Numbered from the stretch's first letter, positions 51,386 to 60,878 are shown. The stretch: DNA of 64,000 nucleotides from Defluviitaleaceae bacterium (GCA_009780315.1 WRAH01000007.1:46228-110227), one strand, 5' to 3'. Numbers and translations are program-made. The notes: generated from the letters alone by a model not told the origin.

Positions 51386-53368
51386 TTATACTAACGCTTT
51401 TCGTGGTGTCATTATCGGGAAATCAAGTGCGAAACGTGTAAACATGCTTTTGATATATTCCGCTGGTTCTGTTTTTCCTTTACTTTTATTTGTTACAGTC
51501 TTTATTGCATCAGTATCATGCTCGATAAATGCCTTGAAAAAATCAATTTTAGTGCCTTGTACTAAATATTCAGCTTCGTCTCTATGCCGCTTTACTTCAT
51601 CTTTTGGCATAATGGAGTGATACAAAACAGAGTTGCGTTGCCAAACTAAAGCAGATTCTTTTTCGTCAAGAATTACGGCAAGTAATAAACTATTTATACC
51701 TTCTGCGGCAGACCTCTTAAAATTTAGCGTTATACTTAAATACTGTAATATCATGTCAAGCGTCATTGCATTTATTGTTTCCTCTGCAAAAGTTAAGTAT
51801 TTATGGGTTTGCGGAAGCACAAGTGGCGTTTTAACTTCCTGTGCAGCTGTAAGGTACATATTGCGCCAAGTGGCAGCTTCCGAAGCATAACCGAGTTGCC
51901 GTAGACATTCAGCATAATTTTCTTTTGCTGTGTCTAATTTGCCTTTGTCTGCTGTTGCAGCATTAAAAATATGGTCGTAAAGCTCTGTTGCCCATGCGTA
52001 ATCTTTTATTTTGAAAGCGTCATCAGCAGCTTGGTAAATATCGCCCTTTTCAAAAGCCTTGACGAATCTATCGGCCCTATCTGACGGCGAAAGCCTGTTC
52101 AAATGTGACGGATTGCCGTCATACCAACCGATATAGCGTTGATATACTGCCTTTGCATTGTGGTTGTAGGTGCCGTAAAAACCGCGACAGCACCAGTCGA
52201 TGTCTATTATTTCGGGCACTTCTTTTTCAATCATTCTGCCTACTTCGTCAATGGTATAACCGAGGTTTATTAAGTGAAGGGTTGCGTTGTTAATAAAGCG
52301 GTACATATCCATTTGAAGCTCAATATAGCGTTTGTACTCATTGTTTCCGAAGCGCGGCCAGTTGTGCGAGGAGCATAATACTTTAACATCAGGAAACATT
52401 TTCAGTGTTTGGTCAAGATAGTTAGCCCATGCAAGAGGGTCACGTACCAATGCGCCACGGGGAGTAAGTATATTGTGTAATGTTCCGCAACAGTTTTCAG
52501 CGATAAAAAGCACGTTGGATTCGACAATGTAAGCATTCATTTCAGCAGGGGCTTCTGTGCCAGGTGTGTATTGGAATTGTAGAGTAACTCCACCGATTGT
52601 CACTTCGCATCCTCTTGAATTTTCCGCAATCCTATGAGAATCATCCACTATTTCAGTATGACTCACATAATAATGCGGTTTGATTATGCTGTTTATTCCT
52701 TTAGACAATAAAGTGCCAAGACCGCAATCAACATGACCTGTAACACCAACACTAAGATTTGTGCCGTACTGATACATACCCCTGCGGCTCATTGCTGTAC
52801 CGACATAGATATTTTCGCTGACTGCGTGTTCGGTAAAGCCTTTTGGAGCGTAGATTTTACATTCGTCTGCAAAAAATTTATACAAACCACTCACTCCACC
52901 GTAATGGTCAACATGTGTATGAGAGTAGATAATGGCGTTGATTTTGGCTGTGTTCAAATACTCTTTAACAATGCCCTCCCACACAACAGTTGCAATTTCA
53001 CTTGTAGTAAGTACGTCCATTACAATCCAGCCGCTTCCGTCAAATACCAGCGTCATATTTGCTAAATCGTGTCCTCTGATTTGGAAAATATCGCCTTGCT
53101 TTACAGCATAGCAAGAACCAGCAACAGGCTGTTCATCGTTAGTCGCCTCATTAACACGGAATAATCCGTAATTCATGTTGAGTTTGAAATGCTCCCAAAG
53201 ATTTTCGTGTACGGTGTCAGGGTTAGACTGGTTTTCATTTAACATCTTTTCGTGTTTCTCCAATTCAAAACAGTCAGGTACATTTATACATATTTTTTTA
53301 AGACACCCTTTTGTTGCGTTACCCTGCTCTTGCTTTAGGCTCATTTGTAAATTTTCGTTGATTGCCAT
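51386..53368 (-). CDS. Alkylsulfatase-like metallo-beta-lactamase-fold enzyme (SdsA1/YjcS type)
   Basis: 660 residues from the ATG at 53368 (GAGGTGGATAAC site). Metallo-beta-lactamase core with HTHVDH at 150-155 as the zinc ligands, preceded by YSHT. Further family blocks are NAYIVESNVLFIAENCCGTLHN and SSHNWPRFGN; the C-terminal SCP2-like region (from about 530) completes the SdsA layout. Family members cleave long-chain alkyl sulfates such as SDS. There is no signal peptide, so it is cytoplasmic, unlike several Gram-negative homologues. The physiological substrate in this organism is unknown. It is solitary, flanked by terminators. Confidence 0.85.
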   Translation of the reverse strand: MAINENLQMSLKQEQGNATKGCLKKICINVPDCFELEKHEKMLNENQSNPDTVHENLWEHFKLNMNYGLFRVNEATNDEQPVAGSCYAVKQGDIFQIRGHDLANMTLVFDGSGWIVMDVLTTSEIATVVWEGIVKEYLNTAKINAIIYSHTHVDHYGGVSGLYKFFADECKIYAPKGFTEHAVSENIYVGTAMSRRGMYQYGTNLSVGVTGHVDCGLGTLLSKGINSIIKPHYYVSHTEIVDDSHRIAENSRGCEVTIGGVTLQFQYTPGTEAPAEMNAYIVESNVLFIAENCCGTLHNILTPRGALVRDPLAWANYLDQTLKMFPDVKVLCSSHNWPRFGNNEYKRYIELQMDMYRFINNATLHLINLGYTIDEVGRMIEKEVPEIIDIDWCCRGFYGTYNHNAKAVYQRYIGWYDGNPSHLNRLSPSDRADRFVKAFEKGDIYQAADDAFKIKDYAWATELYDHIFNAATADKGKLDTAKENYAECLRQLGYASEAATWRNMYLTAAQEVKTPLVLPQTHKYLTFAEETINAMTLDMILQYLSITLNFKRSAAEGINSLLLAVILDEKESALVWQRNSVLYHSIMPKDEVKRHRDEAEYLVQGTKIDFFKAFIEHDTDAIKTVTNKSKGKTEPAEYIKSMFTRFALDFPIMTPRKALV

Positions 53369-53618
53369 GTTATCCACCTCTTAATTAATTATTTATTAAC
53401 CGCAAAAAAGCGGCTTTTCTCTGCGTAAAAGGTAAAGAACAGCCGTGCATAGAAAATCATTGTATACAGATGAACATACCATATGTCACACGCTTTTGCA
53501 AGAAAAAATTTTGGTGTTGGGATAATTGCTGAGTCCCTGTGGTATGTGGTACAGGGGCATTTGTTAGCCTTTTTTGTGTTATAATACAGTATATAAGTTT
53601 TTGGAAGGAAGTAGCAAG

Positions 53619-54479
53619 GTGAATACATCAAAAGTAAAAAGTTTCTTGGGGATTAACTTGGGTTGCCTTATGTTTGCCATTGGGGTTGTTATATTCCGCA
53701 ATCCTAATAATTTTGCCACTGGGGGCATGGCAGGTATTTCTCTATTGTTTAGTTCATTTTTTGCCAACATACCTGTGGGTGCGATTATGATGATTTTAAA
53801 CGTCCTCGTGCTTGGGCTGGGGTATTTATTTTTAGGCAAGGAAAGCGGTTCGCGGAGTGTTTATGGAACTTTTGCATTATCCGGGCTTATTTGGATAGTA
53901 GAAATTCTCATACCCTTGGATGCACCGCTGACAAACCAGCCTTTTTTGGAGCTTATTTATGCTGTACTCATTCCTGGTTTTGGAATGGCTTTAGTTTTTC
54001 ATTTTGGTGCGACTACAGGCGGCACTGATATTGTTGCGCAGATTATTAGCAAATACACAAGGTTAAAAATTTCTACTTCTTTACTGCTGGTCGATTTTTT
54101 AATTGCCCTTGGTGCAGGGCTTTTGTTTAGTATGGAAGCCATGCTGTATTCTGTGCTGGGGGTGTTTTTGCGAACCTTTGCTATGGATGCGGTTATGGAG
54201 GCGTTAAGGATTCGTAAAATTGTAGTGGTGATTACTGAAAAAGAAGAAATCAGCGAGAAGATTCAGGGGTTTATCAAGGAAAACTTACACCGCGGGGCTA
54301 CAGTTCACAAGGCGGTAGGTGTTTATACTCATCATGATAAAAATGTGATAACTACTGTGCTTACGCGGCGGCAGGCTTATGAATTACAGCAGTTTATCAA
54401 AGAACATGACACTGGAGCATTTATTACCGTGAGTAACTCCACTGAAATTATTGGGCAGGGGTTTGGCAAGTTTGATTAA
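53619..54479 (+). CDS. YitT-family membrane protein (DUF161/DUF2179)
   Basis: 286 residues from the GTG at 53619 (GGAAGGAAG site seven bases upstream); a longer frame to 53574 lacks a site. Five or six TM helices (FAIGVVIFRNPNNFATGGMAG, IPGFGMALVFHFGATTGGTD) are followed by a cytosolic C-terminal DUF2179 domain (~205-285; VVITEKEEISEKIQGFIKEN, GVYTHHDKNVITTVLTRRQ). Widespread in Firmicutes; the function is not established. It is complete and typical. The preceding gap 53369-53618 has only a short CCGC/GCGG hairpin and AT-rich sequence. Confidence 0.9.
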   Translation: MNTSKVKSFLGINLGCLMFAIGVVIFRNPNNFATGGMAGISLLFSSFFANIPVGAIMMILNVLVLGLGYLFLGKESGSRSVYGTFALSGLIWIVEILIPLDAPLTNQPFLELIYAVLIPGFGMALVFHFGATTGGTDIVAQIISKYTRLKISTSLLLVDFLIALGAGLLFSMEAMLYSVLGVFLRTFAMDAVMEALRIRKIVVVITEKEEISEKIQGFIKENLHRGATVHKAVGVYTHHDKNVITTVLTRRQAYELQQFIKEHDTGAFITVSNSTEIIGQGFGKFD

Positions 54480-54532
54480 ACGAAATAAGGCGTGTTTTGG
54501 TAGCTGCGGCTGTTATCACAATCATTAAAAAA

Positions 54533-54562
54533 TTGACATGTCCTCATATACAGATATACAAT
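54533..54562 (+). promoter_or_regulatory. SigmaA promoter of the GNAT gene
   Basis: TTGACA (54533-54538), 18-nt spacer, TACAAT (54557-54562), 31 nt before the GNAT start. Confidence 0.6.
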
Positions 54563-54593
54563 ACGCTGCAAATATAAAAAGGAGTGATAATCC

Positions 54594-55094
54594 ATGAACA
54601 TAAGTTTATGCAAATTGTCACCTGATGACGGTAACGACATTTATACCATGCTGCAAGCGTTACCCAAGGATGAAAATGGGTTTATTAACAACTGTGCAGG
54701 CATGACATTTGATGAATATAAGGATTGGTTAATCAAATCTAATAGTATGTCCCAAGGTATTGGACTTGAAGATTGGCGAGTTCCACAAGATTGTTACTGG
54801 TTATATGTTGATGGCATACCTGTGGGTATGGGCAAATTGCGGCATCGTCTCACCGATGCCTTACGCAAAGACGGCGGGCATATTGGTTATACAATTCATC
54901 CAGCCCACCGTCAAAAAGGTTATGGTACATTATTATTGAAACTACTGGTAAAACAAGCATGTACCCTAGGCATTGGTAAAGTGCTTGTGACAATTAACAA
55001 TAAAAACATGCCCTCAATTAAAGTTGCAATAGCAAATGGCGGTGATGTAGAAAAAGTAGATGACATACGCCATTTTATATGGATTTCAACTTGA
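54594..55094 (+). CDS. GNAT-family N-acetyltransferase
   Basis: 166 residues, ATG behind AAAGGAGTGATAATCC. Full GNAT fold with the acetyl-CoA pyrophosphate loop RQKGYGTLLL (motif A, ~107-116), preceded by HIGYTIHPAHR (beta-4), and the C-terminal NKNMPSIKVAIANGG helix-loop where the Asn contacts cofactor. The N-terminal half, with LEDWRVPQDCYWLYVDG, would bind the substrate, which is unknown. Single gene with its own promoter, convergent with the MFS gene. Confidence 0.9.
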   Translation: MNISLCKLSPDDGNDIYTMLQALPKDENGFINNCAGMTFDEYKDWLIKSNSMSQGIGLEDWRVPQDCYWLYVDGIPVGMGKLRHRLTDALRKDGGHIGYTIHPAHRQKGYGTLLLKLLVKQACTLGIGKVLVTINNKNMPSIKVAIANGGDVEKVDDIRHFIWIST

Positions 55095-55122
55095 GTTATT
55101 CTGCTTCCATTGTCAAAATAAA

Positions 55123-55144
55123 AAACTCACTGTTATGTGGGTTT
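55123..55144. terminator. Short convergent terminator
   Basis: AAACTCAC (55123-55130) with GTGGGTTT (55137-55144), one G-U pair, overlapping the MFS stop codon. Confidence 0.55.
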
Positions 55145-56363
55145 AATCCGTCTTTATTTTAAATGAAAATACAGTAGCGACTGCGGAAATTACAACTGCA
55201 ATGAAAATAACAATCCAAGGTGTAAGTTGTTCAAACAGCACACCAAAGGCAAATTGTCCTGTAGCTTGTGCTAAAAATGGAAGCATGGTTAAAAGTGATA
55301 GTACTTTTCCCAAAAGGTCGGGAGGGGTTTCCTTTTGCACAAAGGTTATTGCTGTAATAATAAACATAGTGTTCACAAACATGATAAGGGTGCAGACAAT
55401 TGTAATTATTACAAACGCAGTCATTGTAGGCATGTTAAATAAAACAGCCAGCCCCATTGGTACAGGCAAGAAACTTAAAGTTGCCAGCATAATAGGGGAT
55501 TTTTTAATAGATAACCGTGCGCCAACTGTACCTGAAACAATGCCGCCAAGTAATCCGCCAAGGGCAATGAAAATTTGACTAATACCTACTAAACTCAAAT
55601 CCATACCCAAAGTATCTGTCACTAAAATGGGTACGCCAATTAAAAGCAATGAAATAACTGTAGCACTAAAGACAAATAGAATGACAGAAATCCCTGCAAG
55701 AAATGGTTTATCTTTAATAATAAACTTTAAAGCTTGAGACATATCTTTTTTTATCATTTTAACAATGTTTGTTTCACTTTTCTGTGGCTCATATGGCACG
55801 CGTATAAATAGGTCTAAAATTGCTATGGCAGCAAAAACTGCGGCAAAGATAATCAAAATAGGTGTAAGTCCAAAATGGTCATAAAGGACTGCGGCTAAAG
55901 CCATGCCCACCGCAGAAATAAGCGCGTTGACCATACCCATAATGGCATTGCCTGATTCCAGCTTTTCTGTGGGAACAATAAGCGGTATAGCAGAATTTAC
56001 TGCTGACATATATACACCTTGTGCGGCGTTTATGGCAAGCATTTTTACAAAAATGATAAACAATGATGCATTAAGCATTCCGTCAATTGCTAAATACAGC
56101 ACAATAATAATCAAGATAGACACATCAACCCAAAACAGAATCCGTTGTTTCCTTACTCTATCGGCTATAATACCGCCGATGGGCGACATAATTAGCAATG
56201 CAATATAAGGCGCAGATAATGCCAGTCCAAACATAGCCTCCGAGCCAGTAACGTCTCGAACATAATATGCAAGGGCGAAACTCAGGGTCATATTGCCAAG
56301 CAAAGCAATGGCATTACATATTGCCACCAGTGAAAAATTTTTATTCCAAAGTTTTGTAGTCAT
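55143..56363 (-). CDS. MFS drug-efflux-type transporter
   Basis: 406 residues, 12 TM helices, major facilitator superfamily. The loop 2-3 motif A appears as GGIIADRVRKQRIL (~60-73) and a second copy near 270 as GGIVSGTVGARLSIKK. ATG behind AAAGGAGATTTTCAAA. A TetR gene lies upstream on the same strand, and its operator (56382-56397) overlaps this gene's leader, which suggests an inducible efflux pump, substrate unknown. A hairpin (AACTGCC/GGCAGTT, 56413-56431) spans the end of tetR. Confidence 0.88.
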   Translation of the reverse strand: MTTKLWNKNFSLVAICNAIALLGNMTLSFALAYYVRDVTGSEAMFGLALSAPYIALLIMSPIGGIIADRVRKQRILFWVDVSILIIIVLYLAIDGMLNASLFIIFVKMLAINAAQGVYMSAVNSAIPLIVPTEKLESGNAIMGMVNALISAVGMALAAVLYDHFGLTPILIIFAAVFAAIAILDLFIRVPYEPQKSETNIVKMIKKDMSQALKFIIKDKPFLAGISVILFVFSATVISLLLIGVPILVTDTLGMDLSLVGISQIFIALGGLLGGIVSGTVGARLSIKKSPIMLATLSFLPVPMGLAVLFNMPTMTAFVIITIVCTLIMFVNTMFIITAITFVQKETPPDLLGKVLSLLTMLPFLAQATGQFAFGVLFEQLTPWIVIFIAVVISAVATVFSFKIKTD

Positions 56364-56379
56364 TTTGAAAATCTCCTTT

Positions 56380-56397
56380 ATACATACGTATGTATGT
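56380..56397. promoter_or_regulatory. TetR operator O1 (MFS side)
   Basis: 16-bp perfect palindrome ATACATACGTATGTAT (56380-56395), within which ACATACGTATGTATGT (56382-56397) is identical to the copy at 57111-57126. It sits 17-34 bp upstream of the MFS start, around its ribosome binding site and probable -10 region. Confidence 0.75.
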
Positions 56398-56429
56398 TAT
56401 TGTTTAAAATTAAACTGCCATTAAGGCAG

Positions 56430-57080
56430 TTATTTTTTATATAATTCAATCACTTTTTGTTGTAAATGGATGAGTAACGCTTTAAGTTCATCATCCATGA
56501 CGGGGCAGCCGCAAATGTTTTCCCACATGTCTGCCATAAAATCAAGTTTATCAATAAATTCTTCATGGGGCACTTGAAATATCCCAGGGTTTAACCATGA
56601 ACTCATAAGCATAACGCAAACCTGTGCAGCTTGCCGTGGTTGTTTGACCTTGAAAATGCTTTGAGCATTTCCTTCGTGAAGTAATTTTTCAACATGGGGG
56701 GCTGTTGTGTTAATGTTGAAAAAAAAGTCACTTTTAAATACATCTGGAAGTTCTACTACAATTTTGAGGGCATTCATAAGCTCTGGTTCGTTTAAGTTAA
56801 ATTTTAGATTATGCTTTATGGCAAATCTAAGCTTTTCCAATGCATTAAGCCCCTCTTGTTGTTCTGCAACAACAAAGGGATTATTTGCAAGAAATATTTG
56901 GTCTGTAGCGGCGGCAATAATATGTTCACGGGAATTAAAATAGTGATAAAACGCGCCGCGGGTAACACCCACTTCTTTTACAATGTCTTCAATTTTTACC
57001 TTATCCCAGCCTTTTTCCTGAAAAAGCCTTACGGCAGTGTTTAGAATTTCGCTTTTTGTTTTTTCTTCATGTCTTGGCAT
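56430..57080 (-). CDS. TetR-family repressor
   Basis: 216 residues. N-terminal HTH: TKSEILNTAVRLFQEKGWD then VKIEDIVKEVGVTRGAFYHYF, the canonical TetR recognition helix with Y-H-Y-F. The C-terminal ligand-binding helical domain (~55-216) is divergent. It precedes the MFS gene by 66 bp on the same strand, and both promoters share the same 16-bp operator. Autorepression and repression of the efflux gene are inferred. Confidence 0.92.
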   Translation of the reverse strand: MPRHEEKTKSEILNTAVRLFQEKGWDKVKIEDIVKEVGVTRGAFYHYFNSREHIIAAATDQIFLANNPFVVAEQQEGLNALEKLRFAIKHNLKFNLNEPELMNALKIVVELPDVFKSDFFFNINTTAPHVEKLLHEGNAQSIFKVKQPRQAAQVCVMLMSSWLNPGIFQVPHEEFIDKLDFMADMWENICGCPVMDDELKALLIHLQQKVIELYKK

Positions 57081-57099
57081 TGGCTCACCTCTTGATAAA

Positions 57100-57129
57100 A
57101 GTATATCAAAACATACGTATGTATGTCAA
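57100..57129 (-). promoter_or_regulatory. tetR promoter with TetR operator O2 in the spacer
   Basis: Minus strand: TTGACA (57129-57124), 18-nt spacer, TATACT (57105-57100). The 16-mer ACATACGTATGTATGT (57111-57126) lies between the boxes, so bound TetR should block RNA polymerase. It also lies ~64 bp upstream of pfkA. Confidence 0.8.
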
Positions 57130-57189
57130 GATGCAAAATTAAAAAAAATGTGATATAGTCTAAGAGATAGTTATGAAGGGAGAAATCTA

Positions 57190-58161
57190 ATGGCAGATAA
57201 ACAGATAAGAGTAGGTCTACTGACCAGCGGGGGCGATGCCCCAGGCATGAATGCAGTCATTCGCGCAGTCGTGCGTACAGCAGACCACTTTGGAATGCAA
57301 GTATATGGTATAAAAGCCGGTTATGAAGGGCTATTTAAAGGCGAGGTGCAACCCCTTGACCCAAAGGAAGTTACAGGAATTATCCACAAAGGTGGTACAA
57401 TTTTGCGCACCGCCCGTTGTCTGGAAATGATGACAGAAGAAGGGCAAGAGCGCGCCGCAAATATCTTAAAAGTGTTAAAATTGGATGCAGTGGTTGTCAT
57501 TGGCGGAGATGGTTCGTTTAAAGGGGCTCAAGCACTTTCTAAGTATGGCGTAGGTGTCATTGGTATTCCTGCTACAATCGACCTTGATATGGACTGTACA
57601 GAATACACCATTGGTTTTGACACAGCCGTTAACACGGCTACCGAGGCGATAATCCGTATACGTGATACATCTTCTAGCCATGAGCGTTGCTCTGTTGTAG
57701 AAGTTATGGGGCGTGACGCAGGGCATCTGGCAACATGGTGCGGACTTACGGGTGGTGCAGAAGAAGTACTCATTCCTGAGTACCCCATGGATGAAGATTC
57801 TGTTATTGCACAGATTTTAAGCAATCGTGCTGAAGGAAAACGCCATAATTTAATCGTTGTAGCCGAAGGGGTTGGCGGAAGTGACGCTTTGGCTAAAAAA
57901 ATTGAAAAAACACTAGGTATAGAAGCCCGCGCAACAATTTTAGGGCATTTACAGCGTGGCGGAATCCCAACTGCTTTAGATAGAATGCACGCAACAGTGA
58001 TGGGATATATGGCGGCAAAAGCCATTCAGGAAGGGGATGTAAACAAGGCAGTCGTCTATCGCAATGGTCGTCATGCACTCATCGACTTAGCAGAAGCGAT
58101 TGATGCAAAAGAAATATATAACCCAGAACTTTACGAAATCACAAAAATTCTAGCCATATAA
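57190..58161 (+). CDS. pfkA: 6-phosphofructokinase
   Basis: 323 residues, PfkA length. GGDGSFKGA (105-113), where Gly (as in E. coli Gly104) marks ATP use rather than PPi; RDTSSSHERCSVVEVMGRDAGHL; the second half GVGGSDALAKKI; and the C-terminal LGHLQRGG. It phosphorylates fructose 6-phosphate. Unusual substitutions: the standard PGTIDNDI reads PATIDLDM (127-134), keeping the catalytic Asp131 and Asp133 but replacing Gly by Ala and Asn by Leu. It forms an operon with pyk, whose ATG lies 24 bp after its stop. Confidence 0.93.
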   Translation: MADKQIRVGLLTSGGDAPGMNAVIRAVVRTADHFGMQVYGIKAGYEGLFKGEVQPLDPKEVTGIIHKGGTILRTARCLEMMTEEGQERAANILKVLKLDAVVVIGGDGSFKGAQALSKYGVGVIGIPATIDLDMDCTEYTIGFDTAVNTATEAIIRIRDTSSSHERCSVVEVMGRDAGHLATWCGLTGGAEEVLIPEYPMDEDSVIAQILSNRAEGKRHNLIVVAEGVGGSDALAKKIEKTLGIEARATILGHLQRGGIPTALDRMHATVMGYMAAKAIQEGDVNKAVVYRNGRHALIDLAEAIDAKEIYNPELYEITKILAI

Positions 58162-58185
58162 CCATAGAAGGGATGTTTTGATAAC

Positions 58186-59946
58186 ATGCGCAAAACAAAA
58201 ATTTTAGCCACACTAGGCCCGGCAAGTAACCGTCTTGACACAATTAAAGGAATGATTGACGCAGGGTTAGATGCCGCACGCATTAACTTTTCCCACGGAA
58301 CATATGAATCCCATGGGAAACTTGTTGAAACTTTAAAAAAAGCACGTAAGCAAACAGGCAAGCCAATTCCCATTATTTTGGACACAAAAGGTCCAGAGAT
58401 TCGTACAAAAATGTTAAGCGGCGATAAAATTTATTTAGAGCAAGGCGCAGAGTTTACGTTAACAACCCAAGATATCGTAGGCGACCAAACCCGTGTTGCT
58501 GTAACGTATGAAAATCTCCCTCGTGACCTTGAAGTGGGTAGCCGCGTACTCATTGATGACGGCTTGATTGAAATGAAAGTCATGTCTATCACGGATACAG
58601 ACATTAAATGTGAATTGGTAAACTCAGGGTTCTTAGGCAACCGCAAGGGCATAAACGTACCTGATGTATATGTAGACCTTCCATCCCTTACAGAAAAAGA
58701 TATTGAAGATATTAAATTTGGTATTGAAAATGAGTTTGATTATATTGCCGCATCATTTGTACGCACAGCAAATGACATCATAAACATCCGCAAAGTTTTA
58801 GAAGAAAACGGCGGCGGGCATATGCGTATCATTGCAAAAATAGAGTCCAGAGACGGTGTGGACAACCTTGACAGTATCCTTGAAGTGGTTGACGGTGTTA
58901 TGGTTGCCCGTGGTGACTTAGGCGTAGAAATTCCGCCAGAAGAAGTCCCTGTTGTACAAAAAGATATGATTAGAAAATGTAATCTTGTAGGTAAGCCTGT
59001 TATCACTGCAACACAAATGCTTGAGTCTATGGTGAATAACCCTCGCCCAACCCGTGCAGAAGCCAATGACGTAGCAAACGCTATTTTTGACGGCACTGAT
59101 GTTGTCATGCTTTCTGGTGAAACCGCAAATGGAAAATATCCTGTGGAAACCATCGACATGATGGCGCGTATTGCAATGGAAGCTGAAAAGTCCATTGACT
59201 ATAAAACCAAGTACGCATCATATTATCGCAATATAAACAAGAATATTACCAATGCAATCAGCCACGCCGCAGTAACTACCGCAGCCGACATGGGCGCATC
59301 TTGTATTGTAGCCATCACCGACTCTGGTTTTGCGGCACGCATGGTTTCACGCTCCCGCCCAGATTGTCCAATTCTTGCAGTCACTTCAAGCCCTGTTGTA
59401 TATCGTCAATGTAACTTGACATGGGGTTGTCTTCCCGTGCTTTCTCCAAGAACCATTGAAGGTGACAGTGAAGTCTTTGACATTGCAGAAGAAGTGGCAG
59501 TCAAATGCGGTGCAGCAAAAAATGGTGAAATTATTGTAGCCTTGGCAGGTGTACCCATTGGCAGTGCAGGTACAACAAACACCCTTCGTGTGCGTACTGT
59601 TGGTGATGTCTTGGCATCTGGCGAAGGAAATAAACGAGGCATTGTTAAAGGTATCACGCGCGTCTTTGATGGCAATATGGAAGAAACAGGACGCTTCTTC
59701 TTTGAACAAGGTGATATTATAATATGTACAAATACAGATGATTCCATGATGGATTATATCAAAAAAGCTGGTGCAATCGTTATTGGCTCATGGGATAAAT
59801 TAGATTATAGTCACGCAGAAACAGTCGCAAAAGCACTAGACCTACCCATGCTTAAACTGAATGTAAAAGCAGTGGACTTCGTCAAATCTGGCTTAGATGT
59901 CACTGTTGACACCAATGAAGGACATCTGCTCAATGGATACAAGTAA
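58186..59946 (+). CDS. pyk: Pyruvate kinase with C-terminal PEP-utiliser-like domain
   Basis: 586 residues. N-terminal barrel: KTKILATLGPASN, DTKGPEIRT, the KIESRDGVDNLDSIL block with the catalytic Lys (motif IAKIESR), and RGDLGVEIP. The C-terminal lid domain is followed by an extra ~110-residue domain (from ~475; RVRTVGDVLASGEGNKRG, DIIICTNTDDSMMDYI) of the PEP-utiliser type found in Bacillus and clostridial pyruvate kinases. It converts PEP to pyruvate with ATP formation. It ends overlapping the Nudix gene by 14 nt. Confidence 0.96.
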   Translation: MRKTKILATLGPASNRLDTIKGMIDAGLDAARINFSHGTYESHGKLVETLKKARKQTGKPIPIILDTKGPEIRTKMLSGDKIYLEQGAEFTLTTQDIVGDQTRVAVTYENLPRDLEVGSRVLIDDGLIEMKVMSITDTDIKCELVNSGFLGNRKGINVPDVYVDLPSLTEKDIEDIKFGIENEFDYIAASFVRTANDIINIRKVLEENGGGHMRIIAKIESRDGVDNLDSILEVVDGVMVARGDLGVEIPPEEVPVVQKDMIRKCNLVGKPVITATQMLESMVNNPRPTRAEANDVANAIFDGTDVVMLSGETANGKYPVETIDMMARIAMEAEKSIDYKTKYASYYRNINKNITNAISHAAVTTAADMGASCIVAITDSGFAARMVSRSRPDCPILAVTSSPVVYRQCNLTWGCLPVLSPRTIEGDSEVFDIAEEVAVKCGAAKNGEIIVALAGVPIGSAGTTNTLRVRTVGDVLASGEGNKRGIVKGITRVFDGNMEETGRFFFEQGDIIICTNTDDSMMDYIKKAGAIVIGSWDKLDYSHAETVAKALDLPMLKLNVKAVDFVKSGLDVTVDTNEGHLLNGYK

Positions 59947-60865
59947 ATTTGAAGTCATCATTGCCCCATTAGGAACCCTAAAAGATTACACTTACACCGT
60001 AAATTTTTGCCGATACAATGGCAAATGGCTTTATTGCCGTGCCAAAAACCGTGATGTTTTTGAAACGGCAGGAGGTACAATTGAACGTGGTGAAGCAGTT
60101 TTAGATGCTGCAAAACGGGAACTATATGAAGAAACTGGAGCGATTCAATACAAAATCGCTCCAGCTTTTGATTATTCCGTCCGCAGGGGTGAAAGTACAG
60201 ATTTTACACATGGGCAAGTTTTTGTAGTAGAAATTCATGAACTGGGCAACATGCCTGATTTTGAAATGGCAGAAGTCAAAGCCTTTGATACAATCCCAGA
60301 CAAAATGCGTTTTCCAGAGATTTTGCCTGTGCTTTTTAGAAACGTACAAGGCTGGTTGACTGTGCAAAAATCTAAACAAGAAATATGGGATGTGTATGAC
60401 GGAGACAGAAATTTAACAGGGCGTACACATCGGCGCGGCAAAAAACTGCCGACAGGAGACTATCATCTTATTGCAATTATTTTATTGCAAAACAGTAAAG
60501 GTGAGTTTTTAATTGTGAGACGTTCTCCCTTAATCACCGCACCCCTTGTGTGGAATTTCCCCGGCGGTTCAGCCGTGGCAGGTGATGATAGCCGTATAAC
60601 TGCCGTAAAAGAACTGCAAGAGGAAACAGGGCTAATCGTTGCGCCAGAAGATGGAAAACTCATACTTTCTCACAAAAGCAGCAATGGTTTTTTTGATATA
60701 TGGCACTTCAAACAAGACTTCAATATAAATGATGTAGTCCTGCAAGAAGGTGAAACCATTGACGCAAAATCTGCTACAGTTGAAGAAATCCGCCTTATGG
60801 TGAAATCAGGCGAAATGTACCCTTCAACTTATTTGGATGAAGTGTTTAGCAAACTTCCAAAATAA
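59933..60865 (+). CDS. Tandem Nudix hydrolase
   Basis: 310 residues from the ATG at 59933 (GAAGGACATCTGCTCA site); it starts inside pyk. First Nudix box ~47-70 is complete: GGTIERGE then REL-EET-GA, matching GX5EX7REUXEEXGU. A second domain begins IWDVYDGDRNLTGRTHRRG and YHLIAIILLQNSKGEFLI, IPP-isomerase-like, with box GGSAVAGD then KELQEETGL (211-234) in which the first Glu is Asp and Arg is Lys. The second site may be weaker. Such proteins clean up nucleotide or isoprenoid diphosphates; the substrate is unknown. Co-transcription with pfkA-pyk is likely. Confidence 0.88.
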   Translation: MDTSKFEVIIAPLGTLKDYTYTVNFCRYNGKWLYCRAKNRDVFETAGGTIERGEAVLDAAKRELYEETGAIQYKIAPAFDYSVRRGESTDFTHGQVFVVEIHELGNMPDFEMAEVKAFDTIPDKMRFPEILPVLFRNVQGWLTVQKSKQEIWDVYDGDRNLTGRTHRRGKKLPTGDYHLIAIILLQNSKGEFLIVRRSPLITAPLVWNFPGGSAVAGDDSRITAVKELQEETGLIVAPEDGKLILSHKSSNGFFDIWHFKQDFNINDVVLQEGETIDAKSATVEEIRLMVKSGEMYPSTYLDEVFSKLPK

Positions 60866-60878
60866 GATGACCAATGAA

